Assembly: GCF_016863655.1 (NCBI RefSeq)
Contig: NZ_BOPH01000028.1
Location: forward strand, 1 to 62,900
Length of the DNA: 62,900 nt
Direction: 5' to 3'
Origin: Virgisporangium ochraceum
Lineage (GTDB): Bacteria; Actinomycetota; Actinomycetes; Mycobacteriales; Micromonosporaceae
The position numbers were made by a program, and so were the translations under genes. Positions 24,323 through 32,012 of the stretch are shown in pieces (positions within the stretch are counted from its first letter, which is position 1; each line of letters opens with the position of its first letter). The notes under the pieces are model-generated. The model saw nothing but the letters and a program-made list of their open reading frames with translations, made no database searches and had not been told where the DNA came from.

Positions 24323-25288
24323 TCAGCCTCCCGTGAGCCGCGCGTGCACGTCTGCCGCGACGGGCGCGCCGGTGACGCGGGCGATCGCCAGCGCCGCCGC
24401 GCCCGCGGCGCCGTCGACCGCCTCGCGGGGGTCGATGCCGAGCCCGGCCGCGATCCCGGCACGCACCTCGCGGGCCACCGGCCCGGGCGAGAGCAGCACC
24501 GAGCCGCCGAGCACCACCGGCGCGTGCGGGGGCGGTTCCACAGTGGACAGCGTGCGCAGCAGCCGGTCGGCGGCGGCGTGGCAGATCGCCTGCGCCACCC
24601 CGTCACCGGCGTCGGCGGCCGCGCTCACGTCGCGGGCGAACGCGCCGAGGTCGGCCGGCGGGCGCGCGAACGCGGCGGCCAGCAGGGCCTGGGCGAGCGC
24701 CTCGTCGTCGTCGGGACGCTCGACCCCCAGCGCCGCGCACGCGGGGTCGACGAGCGCGGTCCTACGGTCGCGGCCGTCGAGATCGGCCAGGACAGCGCGG
24801 AGACCGCGCACGCCGATCCACACCGCGGAGCCCTCGTCGCCGAGCAGCCAGCCGTACCCGTCGGCGCGGCGCACCGGCACCCCGCCCTCGAACCGGGCCG
24901 CGATCGCACCGGTGCCGGCGATCAGCAGCGTGCCCGTCGGTGCCGCGGTACCCGCGGCGTAGGCGACCTCCAGGTCGGTGACCGTGACCACCTCGCCCCC
25001 GAGCCCGGCGTCCGACCACGCCTCGTCGGCCGCGGCCCGGAAGACGGGCCCGCCCGCTCCCCCCGCGCCGGCGGCGCCCAGCACGCCGAGGGCCACCTGC
25101 TCCCGGTCCACTGTAGACAGAGCGGGACCGAGGGCGGCGCCGAGCGTCTCGGCGAGGCGCCCGCCGCTGCTATTTTTGTTCGCGCCACCGGCGCGACCCC
25201 GCGCCACGACAGTGCCGTCGAGCGTGGCCACCACGCACCGGGTCGACGTGCCACCGGCGTCGACCCCCACCACCAACGTTCGGCTCAT
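24323..25288 (-). CDS. BadF/BadG-family N-acetyl amino-sugar kinase (NagK/MurK type)
   Basis: 321 residues, ASKHA fold. Phosphate-1 motif VDAGGTSTRCVV, phosphate-2 region LLIAGTGAIAARF, GDEGSAVWIG and a late adenosine segment (VVLGGSVLLSPG) are visible. The family includes kinases for glucosamine, GlcNAc and, in Clostridium, MurNAc (MurK). MurQ downstream needs MurNAc 6-phosphate and the ABC importer delivers unphosphorylated sugar, so this gene probably supplies the phosphorylation step. ATG at 25288; divergent from the regulator gene with 80 bases between. Confidence 0.85.
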   Translation of the reverse strand: MSRTLVVGVDAGGTSTRCVVATLDGTVVARGRAGGANKNSSGGRLAETLGAALGPALSTVDREQVALGVLGAAGAGGAGGPVFRAAADEAWSDAGLGGEVVTVTDLEVAYAAGTAAPTGTLLIAGTGAIAARFEGGVPVRRADGYGWLLGDEGSAVWIGVRGLRAVLADLDGRDRRTALVDPACAALGVERPDDDEALAQALLAAAFARPPADLGAFARDVSAAADAGDGVAQAICHAAADRLLRTLSTVEPPPHAPVVLGGSVLLSPGPVAREVRAGIAAGLGIDPREAVDGAAGAAALAIARVTGAPVAADVHARLTGG

Positions 25289-25332
25289 AGTCCGCTGACC
25301 GTACCGGTTCCACCCGGTGACGGTGGCACCGA

Positions 25333-25361
25333 TTGACCGTCTTCCCGAGGCAAAGGACAGT
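25333..25361 (+). promoter_or_regulatory. Promoter of the murR-murQ pair
   Basis: -35 TTGACC (25333-25338), 17-base spacer, weak -10 GACAGT (25356-25361), seven bases before the ATG at 25369. An AAAGGA element is also present, so leadered and leaderless translation cannot be separated. Confidence 0.4.
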
Positions 25362-25368
25362 CTCCTAC

Positions 25369-26307
25369 ATGACAGGCCGGAAGCGTCCACCCGCAAGTGA
25401 ACCGGCGGACCGCAGGGTCGCCGACCGCTCGCCCACGACGGTGCGGGCGCGCGGCCTGCTGCCCAGCCTGTCGCCGGCCGAACGCCGGGTGGCCCAGGTC
25501 GTCATCGACGAGGCCGCCACCGCCGCTCACCTGACGATCAGCGACCTCGCCGAACGCGCCGGCTCCTCGGAGACCACCGTGATCCGGTTCTGCCGCGCCA
25601 TGGGCTTCGGCGGGTACTCGGAACTGCGACTCACGCTCGCCGCCGAGGCCGGCCGCGCCGCCGACTCGGCGGGTGCCGACGAGGCGATCGGCAGCGACAT
25701 CAGCGAGACCGACGACCTCTCCCAGGTCGTCAAGAAGATCGCGTTCGCCGACGCGCGTGCCGTGGAGGACACGGCGATGCAGATCGACATCGCGGTGCTG
25801 GAACAGGTCGTCGACCTCGTCGCCGGCGCGCGCCGCGTCGACATCTACGGCGTGGGTGCCAGCGGCTTCGTGGCGCAGGACTTCCAGCAGAAGCTGCACC
25901 GCGTCGGGCGCATCGCCTACGCGTGGAGCGACCTGCACCTGGCGCTGACGAGTGCCGCCCTCCTCGACGAACGCGACGTCGCTTTCGGCATCTCGCACAC
26001 CGGCACCACCGTCGACACCATCGAGGCGTTCACCGAGGCGGGCCGGCACGGCGCGCGCATGGTCGCGCTGACCAACTTCCCCAAGTCGCCGATCGCCCGC
26101 GTGGCCGACCACGTGCTCACGACCGCCGCGCGCGAGACCACGTTCCGGTCCGGTGCGATGTCCAGCCGGCTGGCCCAGCTCACCGTCATCGACTGCGTCT
26201 TCGTCGGGGTGGCCCAACGCACCTACTCGGAGACCCGGATGGCCCTCGACGTCACGCGTGAGGCGGTCAGCGGCCGGCGGGTGCCCACCGACCGGCGGCC
26301 GGCATGA
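25369..26307 (+). CDS. murR: RpiR/MurR-family transcriptional regulator
   Basis: 312 residues. N-terminal RpiR helix-turn-helix (LTISDLAERAGSSETTVIRFCRAMGF, split here as two motifs: LTISDLAERAGSSET and TVIRFCRAMGF) and a C-terminal SIS sugar-phosphate domain (VDIYGVGASG; ISHTGTTVDTIE). MurR-type proteins sense MurNAc 6-phosphate and repress murQ operons. The stop overlaps the murQ ATG (ATGA), so the two are co-translated. ATG at 25369 chosen because the preceding TTG frame only extends the -35 region. Confidence 0.85.
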   Translation: MTGRKRPPASEPADRRVADRSPTTVRARGLLPSLSPAERRVAQVVIDEAATAAHLTISDLAERAGSSETTVIRFCRAMGFGGYSELRLTLAAEAGRAADSAGADEAIGSDISETDDLSQVVKKIAFADARAVEDTAMQIDIAVLEQVVDLVAGARRVDIYGVGASGFVAQDFQQKLHRVGRIAYAWSDLHLALTSAALLDERDVAFGISHTGTTVDTIEAFTEAGRHGARMVALTNFPKSPIARVADHVLTTAARETTFRSGAMSSRLAQLTVIDCVFVGVAQRTYSETRMALDVTREAVSGRRVPTDRRPA

Positions 26308-27224
26308 TCGGCGGCGTCGAGCCGGTGCCGTTGTCGCGCACGGAGCAGCGCAACCCGCGCAGCGGCTCCCTCGACCGCATGCCCGTTCCCGACCTGCTGC
26401 GGCTGATCAACGACGAGGACCACACGGTTCCCGCCGCCGTCGGCCTCGTCCTTCCGCTCATCGCGAGCGCGGTGGACCTGGCGGTGGAGGCGTTGGGCTC
26501 CGGCCACCGGGTGCACTACGTGGGCGCCGGAACGTCGGGGCGCATCGCGGTGCTCGACGCGGCCGAGCTGATCCCCACGTTCGGCCTGGAACCGGGCCGC
26601 GTCGTGGCGCACATCGCCGGTGGCTCGCACGCGCTGACGAACCCGTCGGAGAACGCGGAGGACGACGAGGCGGCGGGCGTCAGCGCCGTGGCCGCGGTCA
26701 CCGCCGGCGATCTGGTCGTCGGGGTCAGTGCGAGTGGACGGACGCCGTACGTGCGCGCCGCTCTCGCGATGGCCCGGTCGCGCGGCGCCGCCACGGTGCT
26801 GGTCTCGGCCAACCCGCTCTCACCGATAGCGTCCGCTGTGGACATCCACATCGCGCCCGACACGGGACCCGAGGTGCTCACCGGGTCGACGCGGATGAAG
26901 GCCGGCACGGCGGCGAAGCTCGTCCTGAACACGTTCTCGACGGCGACGATGGTGCGCCTCGGCCGCACGTACTCGAACCTGATGACCGACATGCTCGCGT
27001 CGAACGACAAGCTGCGGGCCCGTCAGCTCCGCATCGTCGCCGAGGCGACCGGCGCCGACGTCGCGGCGTGCCGGGCCGCCCTCCGCTCCGCCGACGGCGA
27101 CGCCAAGGTGGCGGTGCTGACGCTGGTGGCGGGTGCGAGCGTCGAGCGGGCGCGGGAGGTGCTGGCCGCGACCGAGGGGCACGTGCACCGGGCGATGCGC
27201 CTGTTGAACGGCTCCGCTATGTGA
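26304..27224 (+). CDS. murQ: N-acetylmuramic acid 6-phosphate etherase MurQ
   Basis: 306 residues, SIS fold. Signature stretches: TEQRNPRSGSLDRMP, HYVGAGTSGRIAVLDAAEL, ALTNPSENAEDDE, VGVSASGRTPYV, GPEVLTGSTRMKAGTA and LMTDMLASNDKLRAR. The enzyme splits the lactyl ether of MurNAc 6-phosphate giving GlcNAc 6-phosphate and lactate in the cytoplasm. Length and motifs are typical. It starts within the murR stop codon and its end overlaps the convergent gene at 27217 by 8 bases. Confidence 0.93.
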   Translation: MIGGVEPVPLSRTEQRNPRSGSLDRMPVPDLLRLINDEDHTVPAAVGLVLPLIASAVDLAVEALGSGHRVHYVGAGTSGRIAVLDAAELIPTFGLEPGRVVAHIAGGSHALTNPSENAEDDEAAGVSAVAAVTAGDLVVGVSASGRTPYVRAALAMARSRGAATVLVSANPLSPIASAVDIHIAPDTGPEVLTGSTRMKAGTAAKLVLNTFSTATMVRLGRTYSNLMTDMLASNDKLRARQLRIVAEATGADVAACRAALRSADGDAKVAVLTLVAGASVERAREVLAATEGHVHRAMRLLNGSAM

Positions 27225-27945
27225 GGAAGATCCGGCGCATGTCGGCGCCGAGGTTGATGCCGCCCACCACCACGTTGTTCGCGTCGACGACGTTGGTGGT
27301 GCGGTTGCTGCGCATCGTCTCCCGAACGGGCGGCGGCAGCGGCGGCGGCTCGTCCATCGTGTCGATCACCTGCCGCGACACCGAGATGAGCCGGCTGGCC
27401 AGATGGGCGGCGTCGGTGCCGACCGGCACACTGCCGAACTCCCAGCCCGACGTCGTCAGGTCGAGGATCTCGAGCAGGTGGGCGAGGAGCGCGTTCGCGC
27501 CCGGCAGTTTCATCACGCGGGCCGGATGCACCCCGATGACGGCGACCGCGCCGGCCACGTGGATGTACGGGTGGAACCCGCACGGCAGGTTGAACAGCGG
27601 CGTACGCAGGTGCGGACCGAAGTGCCGCCACAGCGCCCGGTAGTTACGCCGGTCGACCGCATACTGGTGCCCACTCCGCCGACTGACGTCGCTGACCTGC
27701 GCATACACGTCGGCATAAGCCTCTTCGGCAACGTCCCGGACAATCCTGACGGCGACCGCCAACGCGTTGTCGTCGGTGCCCAGCATCGGCGCCAACGCGG
27801 CGGCCTGCTCGTCGAACCGCACCCGCGCCGACGGGCTGAACCGCTGCCGGATCTCCTGGACGAGCGCCTGCTGCCGCCCGGGATCGAGCATGATCTGGTT
27901 GTCGGCCGACCCCCGCCGGAACCACCGCATGCCGCCTCGCTTCAC
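27217..27945 (-). CDS. Hypothetical protein
   Basis: 242 residues, not recognised. No signal peptide; mixed alpha-beta with one hydrophobic stretch (PYIHVAGAVAVIGVHPARVM, about residues 128-147). The C-terminus carries a repeated NNVVVGGINLGADMRRIFL end. GTG at 27945 and ATG at 27930 are both possible starts; each has a GAGGCG-like site. It converges on murQ with an 8-base overlap and probably has nothing to do with it. Confidence 0.65.
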   Translation of the reverse strand: MKRGGMRWFRRGSADNQIMLDPGRQQALVQEIRQRFSPSARVRFDEQAAALAPMLGTDDNALAVAVRIVRDVAEEAYADVYAQVSDVSRRSGHQYAVDRRNYRALWRHFGPHLRTPLFNLPCGFHPYIHVAGAVAVIGVHPARVMKLPGANALLAHLLEILDLTTSGWEFGSVPVGTDAAHLASRLISVSRQVIDTMDEPPPLPPPVRETMRSNRTTNVVDANNVVVGGINLGADMRRIFLT

Positions 27946-28033
27946 CAGTCGCCTCGGACCGCGTCATGCTAGCCCAGCAGACCAACGCCCCGTCGAGGCG
28001 AGGCGCCACCCCACCCTCCGTGCCCGGCTGCGC

Positions 28034-28105
28034 CGATCTTGCAGTTGTGGCCGCCGTTATTTCGTGCTATGTCTGGACTTGTCAGGGGCCACAACTGCAA
28101 GATCG
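28034..28105. repeat. Perfect 19-bp inverted repeat with AT-rich 34-base spacer
   Basis: CGATCTTGCAGTTGTGGCC (28034-28052) is exactly complementary to GGCCACAACTGCAAGATCG (28087-28105). The spacer (28053-28086) is much less GC-rich than its surroundings. It is upstream of the leftward gene (27945) and not downstream of any gene on the plus strand, so it does not look like a terminator. A dispersed palindromic repeat or miniature mobile element is the best reading. Confidence 0.8.
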
Positions 28106-28205
28106 CGGGGAGACCGGCAGCGCGGCCGGCGGCGGGCGGAGCGGCGGGCGGGCGGCGGCGACGCAGCGCGGGCGCACGATGGAACATCGATGTCGGTGAG
28201 CGGCC

Positions 28206-28252
28206 GGGCACTCAGGCACCTCATGCGACCCGGATGGGGTGCCTCAGCGCCC
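28206..28252. repeat. Imperfect hairpin
   Basis: GGGCACTCAGGCACC (28206-28220) and GGTGCCTCAGCGCCC (28238-28252) pair at 13 of 15 positions around a 17-base loop. Function unknown. Confidence 0.4.
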
Positions 28253-28367
28253 AGTCGCTGACGATCGTCGATGCGGGCCAGGCGTAGCAGTACCGAGACG
28301 CAGGGCGGAGCGAGCGGCCGGCGGAACGCTATGCGCGGACGGAAGCCGGGACCGGAGACACCGGACA

Positions 28368-28417
28368 TTGACAACTTTCGACGAAAGCGCCACCCTGGGC
28401 AACCAGAGAGCGCTCTC
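28368..28417 (+). promoter_or_regulatory. Relict promoter with LacI-type operator
   Basis: -35 TTGACA (28368-28373), 17-base spacer holding the palindrome CTTTCGACGAAAG (28375-28387), possible -10 CACCCT (28391-28396), then the LacI-type palindrome GAGAGCGCTCTC (28406-28417). The same 12-mer occurs upstream of the secreted beta-helix gene at 32868. It most likely drove the now broken secreted glucanase at 28636. Confidence 0.6.
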
Positions 28418-28490
28418 CCTGCGCTCAAAGCCGCTGTCCGGCGATCGGCCGTCCCGCCCGGCGGCCGGTCGCCCCAGCACGATCGGCACA

Positions 28491-28565
28491 CCCGCCCGCC
28501 AGCACCGCCCGCCAGCACCGCCCGCCAGCACCGCCCGCCAGCACCGCCCGCCAGCACCGCCCACC
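28491..28565. repeat. 13-bp tandem repeat
   Basis: Five consecutive units of AGCACCGCCCGCC start at 28501, 28514, 28527, 28540 and 28553 (the last ends ACC), preceded by a partial unit. It lies in the leader of the broken glucanase gene. Not a CRISPR array: units are contiguous without spacers. Confidence 0.85.
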
Positions 28566-28635
28566 GGGCTCGCCCCGGACCCCTCGCACCCATGGGCCAC
28601 CGGTCCGGCACGCGCCGACCCCCGAAGGAGTGCCG

Positions 28636-29018
28636 ATGAGCCGCCGCCAGCCGCCGACCCGCCACCACCCGCGGCCGGCCCGGATCCTCGCGCACCGCCC
28701 ACCTACGCCGGCCCTGCACCGACGAGCCCGACCGCCGGCACGCGACGCGATGCGGCGCCCGGCCGCCACCCACTGCCCGGCCGCCTTCGCCGCGGCCGTC
28801 CTGCTCGCCGTCGCCCACCTACCTCGCCGTCGCCGCAGCGCCGGCCACGGCCGCCGAGGCATTCCTCTCCCAGGGCATGCCGGCCACCGCGTCGCCCACG
28901 GAGAACGCCGCGTTCACCGCGGCCTCCGCCGCGCCACCACGCCGTTCCCGTCGCGCATGCTCGTCGACTACGTGCGGGTGTACAAGCAGGGCTTCCCCGC
29001 TCCGGACGGTGCCGCCGA
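28636..29018 (+). pseudogene. Decayed secreted discoidin/GH16-type glucanase
   Basis: A GAAGGAG site and ATG at 28636 open a signal-peptide-like frame (PAAFAAAVLLAVAH). The frame then shifts by one at about 28823, where LAVAAAPATAAEAFLSQ and ATASPTENAAFTAASA are read, the cleavage site and first strand of a discoidin/CBM domain. After an abrupt junction near 28935 the first frame resumes with FPSRMLVDYVRVYKQ (28948-28989), the typical last strand of GH16 glycoside hydrolases. The middle, normally 200 or more residues, is missing. So at least one frameshift and one large deletion have destroyed a secreted beta-glucanase gene. The surviving frame runs without a stop into the next gene. Confidence 0.72.
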
Positions 29019-29046
29019 CGCCGCCCGGAGCGGGGATACTGGCGCG

Positions 29047-29994
29047 ATGTACAGGTTCTTCGGAGTCGCCGCCGGATCGACCGACGACGCGCGCACCCTC
29101 GTCGCCACGGCCCGGAAAGCGGAGTCGGCCGGCTTCGCCGGCCTGGTGCTGCCCGACCATCTCATCGAACAGCACGCGCCGCTGCCGGTGCTGGCGACGG
29201 TCGCCGCGGTCACCGAGCGGCTGCGCGTCATGCCGTTCGTGCTCAACAGTGGGCTGCGGCACCCGGCCGTGCTGGCGCAGGATCTCGCCACCATCGACGT
29301 CCTCTCCGGCGGTCGCCTCGAGATCGGCATCGGCGCCGGCTGGAACAAGGCCGAGCACGACGCGGTCGGGCTGCCGTTCGACCCGCCCGCCGTGCGCACC
29401 GCGCGGCTGGAGGAGACCGTCGCCGTGCTGAAGGGCTGCTTCGCCGACCAGCCGTTCTCCTACCGCGGCGAATTCTTCACCATCGACGGGCACAACGGTT
29501 TCCCGAAGCCGGTCCAGAAGCCGCATCCACCGGTGTTCATCGGTGGTGGCGGCCGTCGCACGCTCACGCTCGCCGCCCGCGAGGCCGACATCGTGGGACT
29601 GGCGCCGCGCATCCGACCGGTCGCGAGCGGCATGCCGCCGCCCGACGCGCACAGCGTCACGATCGCCGCGGCCGAGGAGAAGGTCGCCTGGGTCCGCGAG
29701 GCGGCCGGCGAGCGGTTCGCGTCGCTGGAGCTGAACGTGTATCCGAGCGGCGGTCCGCTGGTCATCACCGACAACGCGAGGTCGGTCGCGCAGGACCGCG
29801 CCGACCGGCTCCGGCAGGCGACCGGCGTCGAGCTCAGCGCCACCGACATCCTCGAGTCGCCGCACGTGTTCATCGGCACGGTCGACGCGCTGGTCGCCAA
29901 GGTGCACGAGCTGCGCGAGCGGCTCGGGGTCACGTCGTTCATGCTCGGTGACGTCGACGAGGCGCTACCCGTGGTCGAGCGGCTCGCCGGATAG
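29047..29994 (+). CDS. LLM-class F420-dependent oxidoreductase (TIGR03621-type)
   Basis: 315 residues, luciferase-like TIM barrel. Motifs: FAGLVLPDHL, VLNSGLRHPAVLAQDLATIDVLSGGRLEIGIGAGW (conserved parts LRHPAVLAQDLATID and LSGGRLEIGIGAGW), PVFIGGGGRRTL. Members use F420 or FMN to oxidise or reduce small organic substrates. ATG at 29047 begins at the first barrel strand; the open frame continues upstream into the glucanase remnant, so a fused product from ATG 28957 cannot be excluded. It overlaps the convergent regulator by 30 bases. Confidence 0.85.
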   Translation: MYRFFGVAAGSTDDARTLVATARKAESAGFAGLVLPDHLIEQHAPLPVLATVAAVTERLRVMPFVLNSGLRHPAVLAQDLATIDVLSGGRLEIGIGAGWNKAEHDAVGLPFDPPAVRTARLEETVAVLKGCFADQPFSYRGEFFTIDGHNGFPKPVQKPHPPVFIGGGGRRTLTLAAREADIVGLAPRIRPVASGMPPPDAHSVTIAAAEEKVAWVREAAGERFASLELNVYPSGGPLVITDNARSVAQDRADRLRQATGVELSATDILESPHVFIGTVDALVAKVHELRERLGVTSFMLGDVDEALPVVERLAG

Positions 29995-30954
29995 GCAGCG
30001 GTCGGGCGGCTCGCCGGACACGCCGCGGCCGAGCGCGGTGACGCGGTGCACGACCGCCTGCCCGTCGCGGACGCTGGTCACCAGGCCGGCCGCGCGCAAC
30101 GCGGCCAGGTGCTCCGAGGCCGACGACAGGCTCACCCGCACGGCGCGGGCCAGCGCCGTGGTGGTGTGGTTCCCCGGTCGGCCCGCGGCACGCAGCACGG
30201 CCGCTCTCGTGCGTCCCATGAGCTCCGCGAGCGGATCGCCGGCGGACCGCACCAGCGCCGCGGCCGGCACCACGACGAGCACCGGCCGCCCGGGCTCGGC
30301 GAGCACGCGCGGCCGCGGGCCCGCGAACGGCGACGGGTACAGGAGCAGGCCGCGGCCGCCCGGACGCAGCTCGGCCGGCCGCCGACAGGTGTCGACCTCC
30401 AGTACCGGTGCCCGCCACCGGATCGCGGGATGCAGGCCGGCGAGCACACCGTCCACACCGGACAGTGCGTACCGGTGCCCGACCTCGGTGACGTCGCGCC
30501 GGTACGCGCGGAGCAGGAGCTGCCAGTCCGGCGCGAGGACGGCGTGGAAGAGATGGCGCAGCGCGCCGGCGACGGCGTCGAGCAGTTCGGGGTCGGCGTC
30601 GGCGAACCGCCGGCGCGGCAACGTCGGTCGCAAGTGGACGGACGCCGCGCCGACCTCCGACCGGATGCGGCGCGCCGACGTGGCCCGGAGCACCGAGAGG
30701 CCGTCCTCGATCGAGTCGGTGTCGGTGCGCGGCGTGAGGAAGTCCGGCAGCACACCGCGCGCCGGCAACAGGTGCAGCAGCGGACCGAGCTCCGGTGCCG
30801 CCAGCCGGAACCGCGCGGCGACCTCCGGAGCCGTCGCCGCGACCGCCGGATCGCGCAGCGCCTGGGTGGCGAGCACCGCCGTTCCGAGCGGGTGCGGCCC
30901 GGTGGCGATCCGCACGCGGCCCAGATCCGTTGGCGACAACCGGATGCGGAGCAT
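29965..30954 (-). CDS. ArsR-like winged-helix regulator with N-terminal DUF5937-type domain
   Basis: 329 residues. The DNA-binding winged helix is at the C-terminus (LARAVRVSLSSASEHLAALR, then AGLVTSVRDGQAVVHRVT), preceded by about 230 residues of a domain usual for this regulator class. No cysteine metal site of classical ArsR proteins is seen. It lies between the LLM oxidoreductase (convergent) and the lipoprotein esterase (divergent, 80 bases) and may control either. Confidence 0.82.
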   Translation of the reverse strand: MLRIRLSPTDLGRVRIATGPHPLGTAVLATQALRDPAVAATAPEVAARFRLAAPELGPLLHLLPARGVLPDFLTPRTDTDSIEDGLSVLRATSARRIRSEVGAASVHLRPTLPRRRFADADPELLDAVAGALRHLFHAVLAPDWQLLLRAYRRDVTEVGHRYALSGVDGVLAGLHPAIRWRAPVLEVDTCRRPAELRPGGRGLLLYPSPFAGPRPRVLAEPGRPVLVVVPAAALVRSAGDPLAELMGRTRAAVLRAAGRPGNHTTTALARAVRVSLSSASEHLAALRAAGLVTSVRDGQAVVHRVTALGRGVSGEPPDRCLSGEPLDHG

Positions 30955-31034
30955 GCCCGATCGTCGCACCCTTTCGCTCTGCGCCGAAGGGGTTGACCGG
31001 TCGCGGTCCGGCGTCGATCGTGCACACCGTGCGG

Positions 31035-31934
31035 ATGTGTCTCGTCGCGGTGTGCGTGGTGATGTCGCTGGTGGCCGGCTGCGGATCCCCGCGGCCGTCC
31101 GGTTCGGCGCCCCCTGCGGCCGCGGCGTCGGCCGTGCCGTCAGTGTCGGCCGCGCCGGTGACGCCCGCACCGGGCACCCACACCGTGTCGTTGTCCATCA
31201 ACGGGACGCGGCGCGCCGCCGTCGTGTACGCGCCGCCGTCGTACGTGCCCGGTACGCCGGTGCCGCTGGTGATCGGGCTGCACTGCCGCCCCTGCACCGG
31301 AACGTTCTTCCGCCAGCTGAGCGGCTTCGACGCGGTGGCCGACCGGCACGGTTTCCTGGTCGCGTACCCGGACGGCGTCAACGGCACGTTCAACGGAATG
31401 ACCTGCTGCGGCTCGGCCGACGACGTGACGTTCCTGCGCGAGCTGGCCCGCGAGCTGGTCACCACGTGGGGCGCCGACGCCGACCGCGTCCACCTCGCCG
31501 GCATCTCGAACGGCGGCGACATGAGCTACCGGGCTGCCGTCGAGACCACCGGCGTCTTCGCCGCGATCGGCGTCGTCAGCGCCGGGTACGCCGGCGCCCG
31601 CGCGGCCGACGCCGCCTACGTTCCCCGCTCCCCGGTCTCCCTCATCACCGTCATCGGCACCGCCGACGGCGGCTACTCCTCGTACGACACCGGTGTGACC
31701 CGGTGGCAGGAGCGCCTGCGCTGCACCCCGGCCCCGGCGACGGCACCGGCCCCGGCGGTCGCCCGCACGGTGGCCGCGTGCGCCGACGGCAGCACCGTCG
31801 ACGTGTACCGCGTGACCGGGATGGCCCACGTGTGGCCGGGCGCGGCCGGCGGAACGCTGGGCTGGCCCGAAGCACCCTTCTCGGCGACCGAGGTGCTGTG
31901 GCGGTTCTTCGCGGAGCACCCCCGCACACGGTGA
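31035..31934 (+). CDS. Secreted esterase lipoprotein, PHB-depolymerase family (LpqC-like)
   Basis: 299 residues. Lipoprotein signal VMSLVAGC near residues 9-16, then a Ser/Thr/Pro/Ala-rich linker and an alpha/beta hydrolase: oxyanion region IGLHCRPCTG, nucleophile in GISNGGDMSY, aspartate in TADGGYS, and histidine in MAHVWPG. Family members hydrolyse polyesters or acyl/feruloyl esters outside the cell. Start choice among ATG 31035 and GTG 31029/31020 is uncertain; TTGACC (30993) with GATCGT (31016) would give a nearly leaderless mRNA. A paralogue is at 49711. Confidence 0.82.
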   Translation: MCLVAVCVVMSLVAGCGSPRPSGSAPPAAAASAVPSVSAAPVTPAPGTHTVSLSINGTRRAAVVYAPPSYVPGTPVPLVIGLHCRPCTGTFFRQLSGFDAVADRHGFLVAYPDGVNGTFNGMTCCGSADDVTFLRELARELVTTWGADADRVHLAGISNGGDMSYRAAVETTGVFAAIGVVSAGYAGARAADAAYVPRSPVSLITVIGTADGGYSSYDTGVTRWQERLRCTPAPATAPAPAVARTVAACADGSTVDVYRVTGMAHVWPGAAGGTLGWPEAPFSATEVLWRFFAEHPRTR

Positions 31935-31986
31935 CCGGGCACGCACGAACATCATTTCCGAAGATGATGTTCATGCGTGCCCGGTC
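31933..31986. terminator. Long bidirectional terminator hairpin
   Basis: 23-base arms (31933-31955 and 31964-31986) pair with a single C/A mismatch around the loop TTCCGAAG. The left arm begins inside the stop codon of the esterase gene. The stem includes AT-rich pairs (GAACATCAT / ATGATGTTC). It also serves the convergent gene ending at 32013. Confidence 0.82.
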
Positions 31987-32012
31987 GTTGCTGGACCGTA
32001 TACGCCGCCGGG

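Larger units (their letters stand above)
27946..28635. other. 690-bp non-coding stretch with repeats
   Basis: No convincing gene. It contains a perfect 19-bp-arm stem-loop (28034-28105), an imperfect hairpin (28206-28252), a promoter/operator unit (28368-28417) and a 13-bp tandem repeat (28491-28565). Open frames on the minus strand across 28244-28862 are low-complexity products of the tandem repeat. Confidence 0.7.

Noticed and set aside
28491..28565. Possible CRISPR array
   Set aside because: 13-base units follow each other without spacers and no cas gene is present.
28244..28862. Minus-strand open frames rich in Gly, Ala, Cys and Trp
   Set aside because: They are translations of the 13-bp tandem repeat and of the antisense of the relict gene; no ribosome site and no conserved domain.
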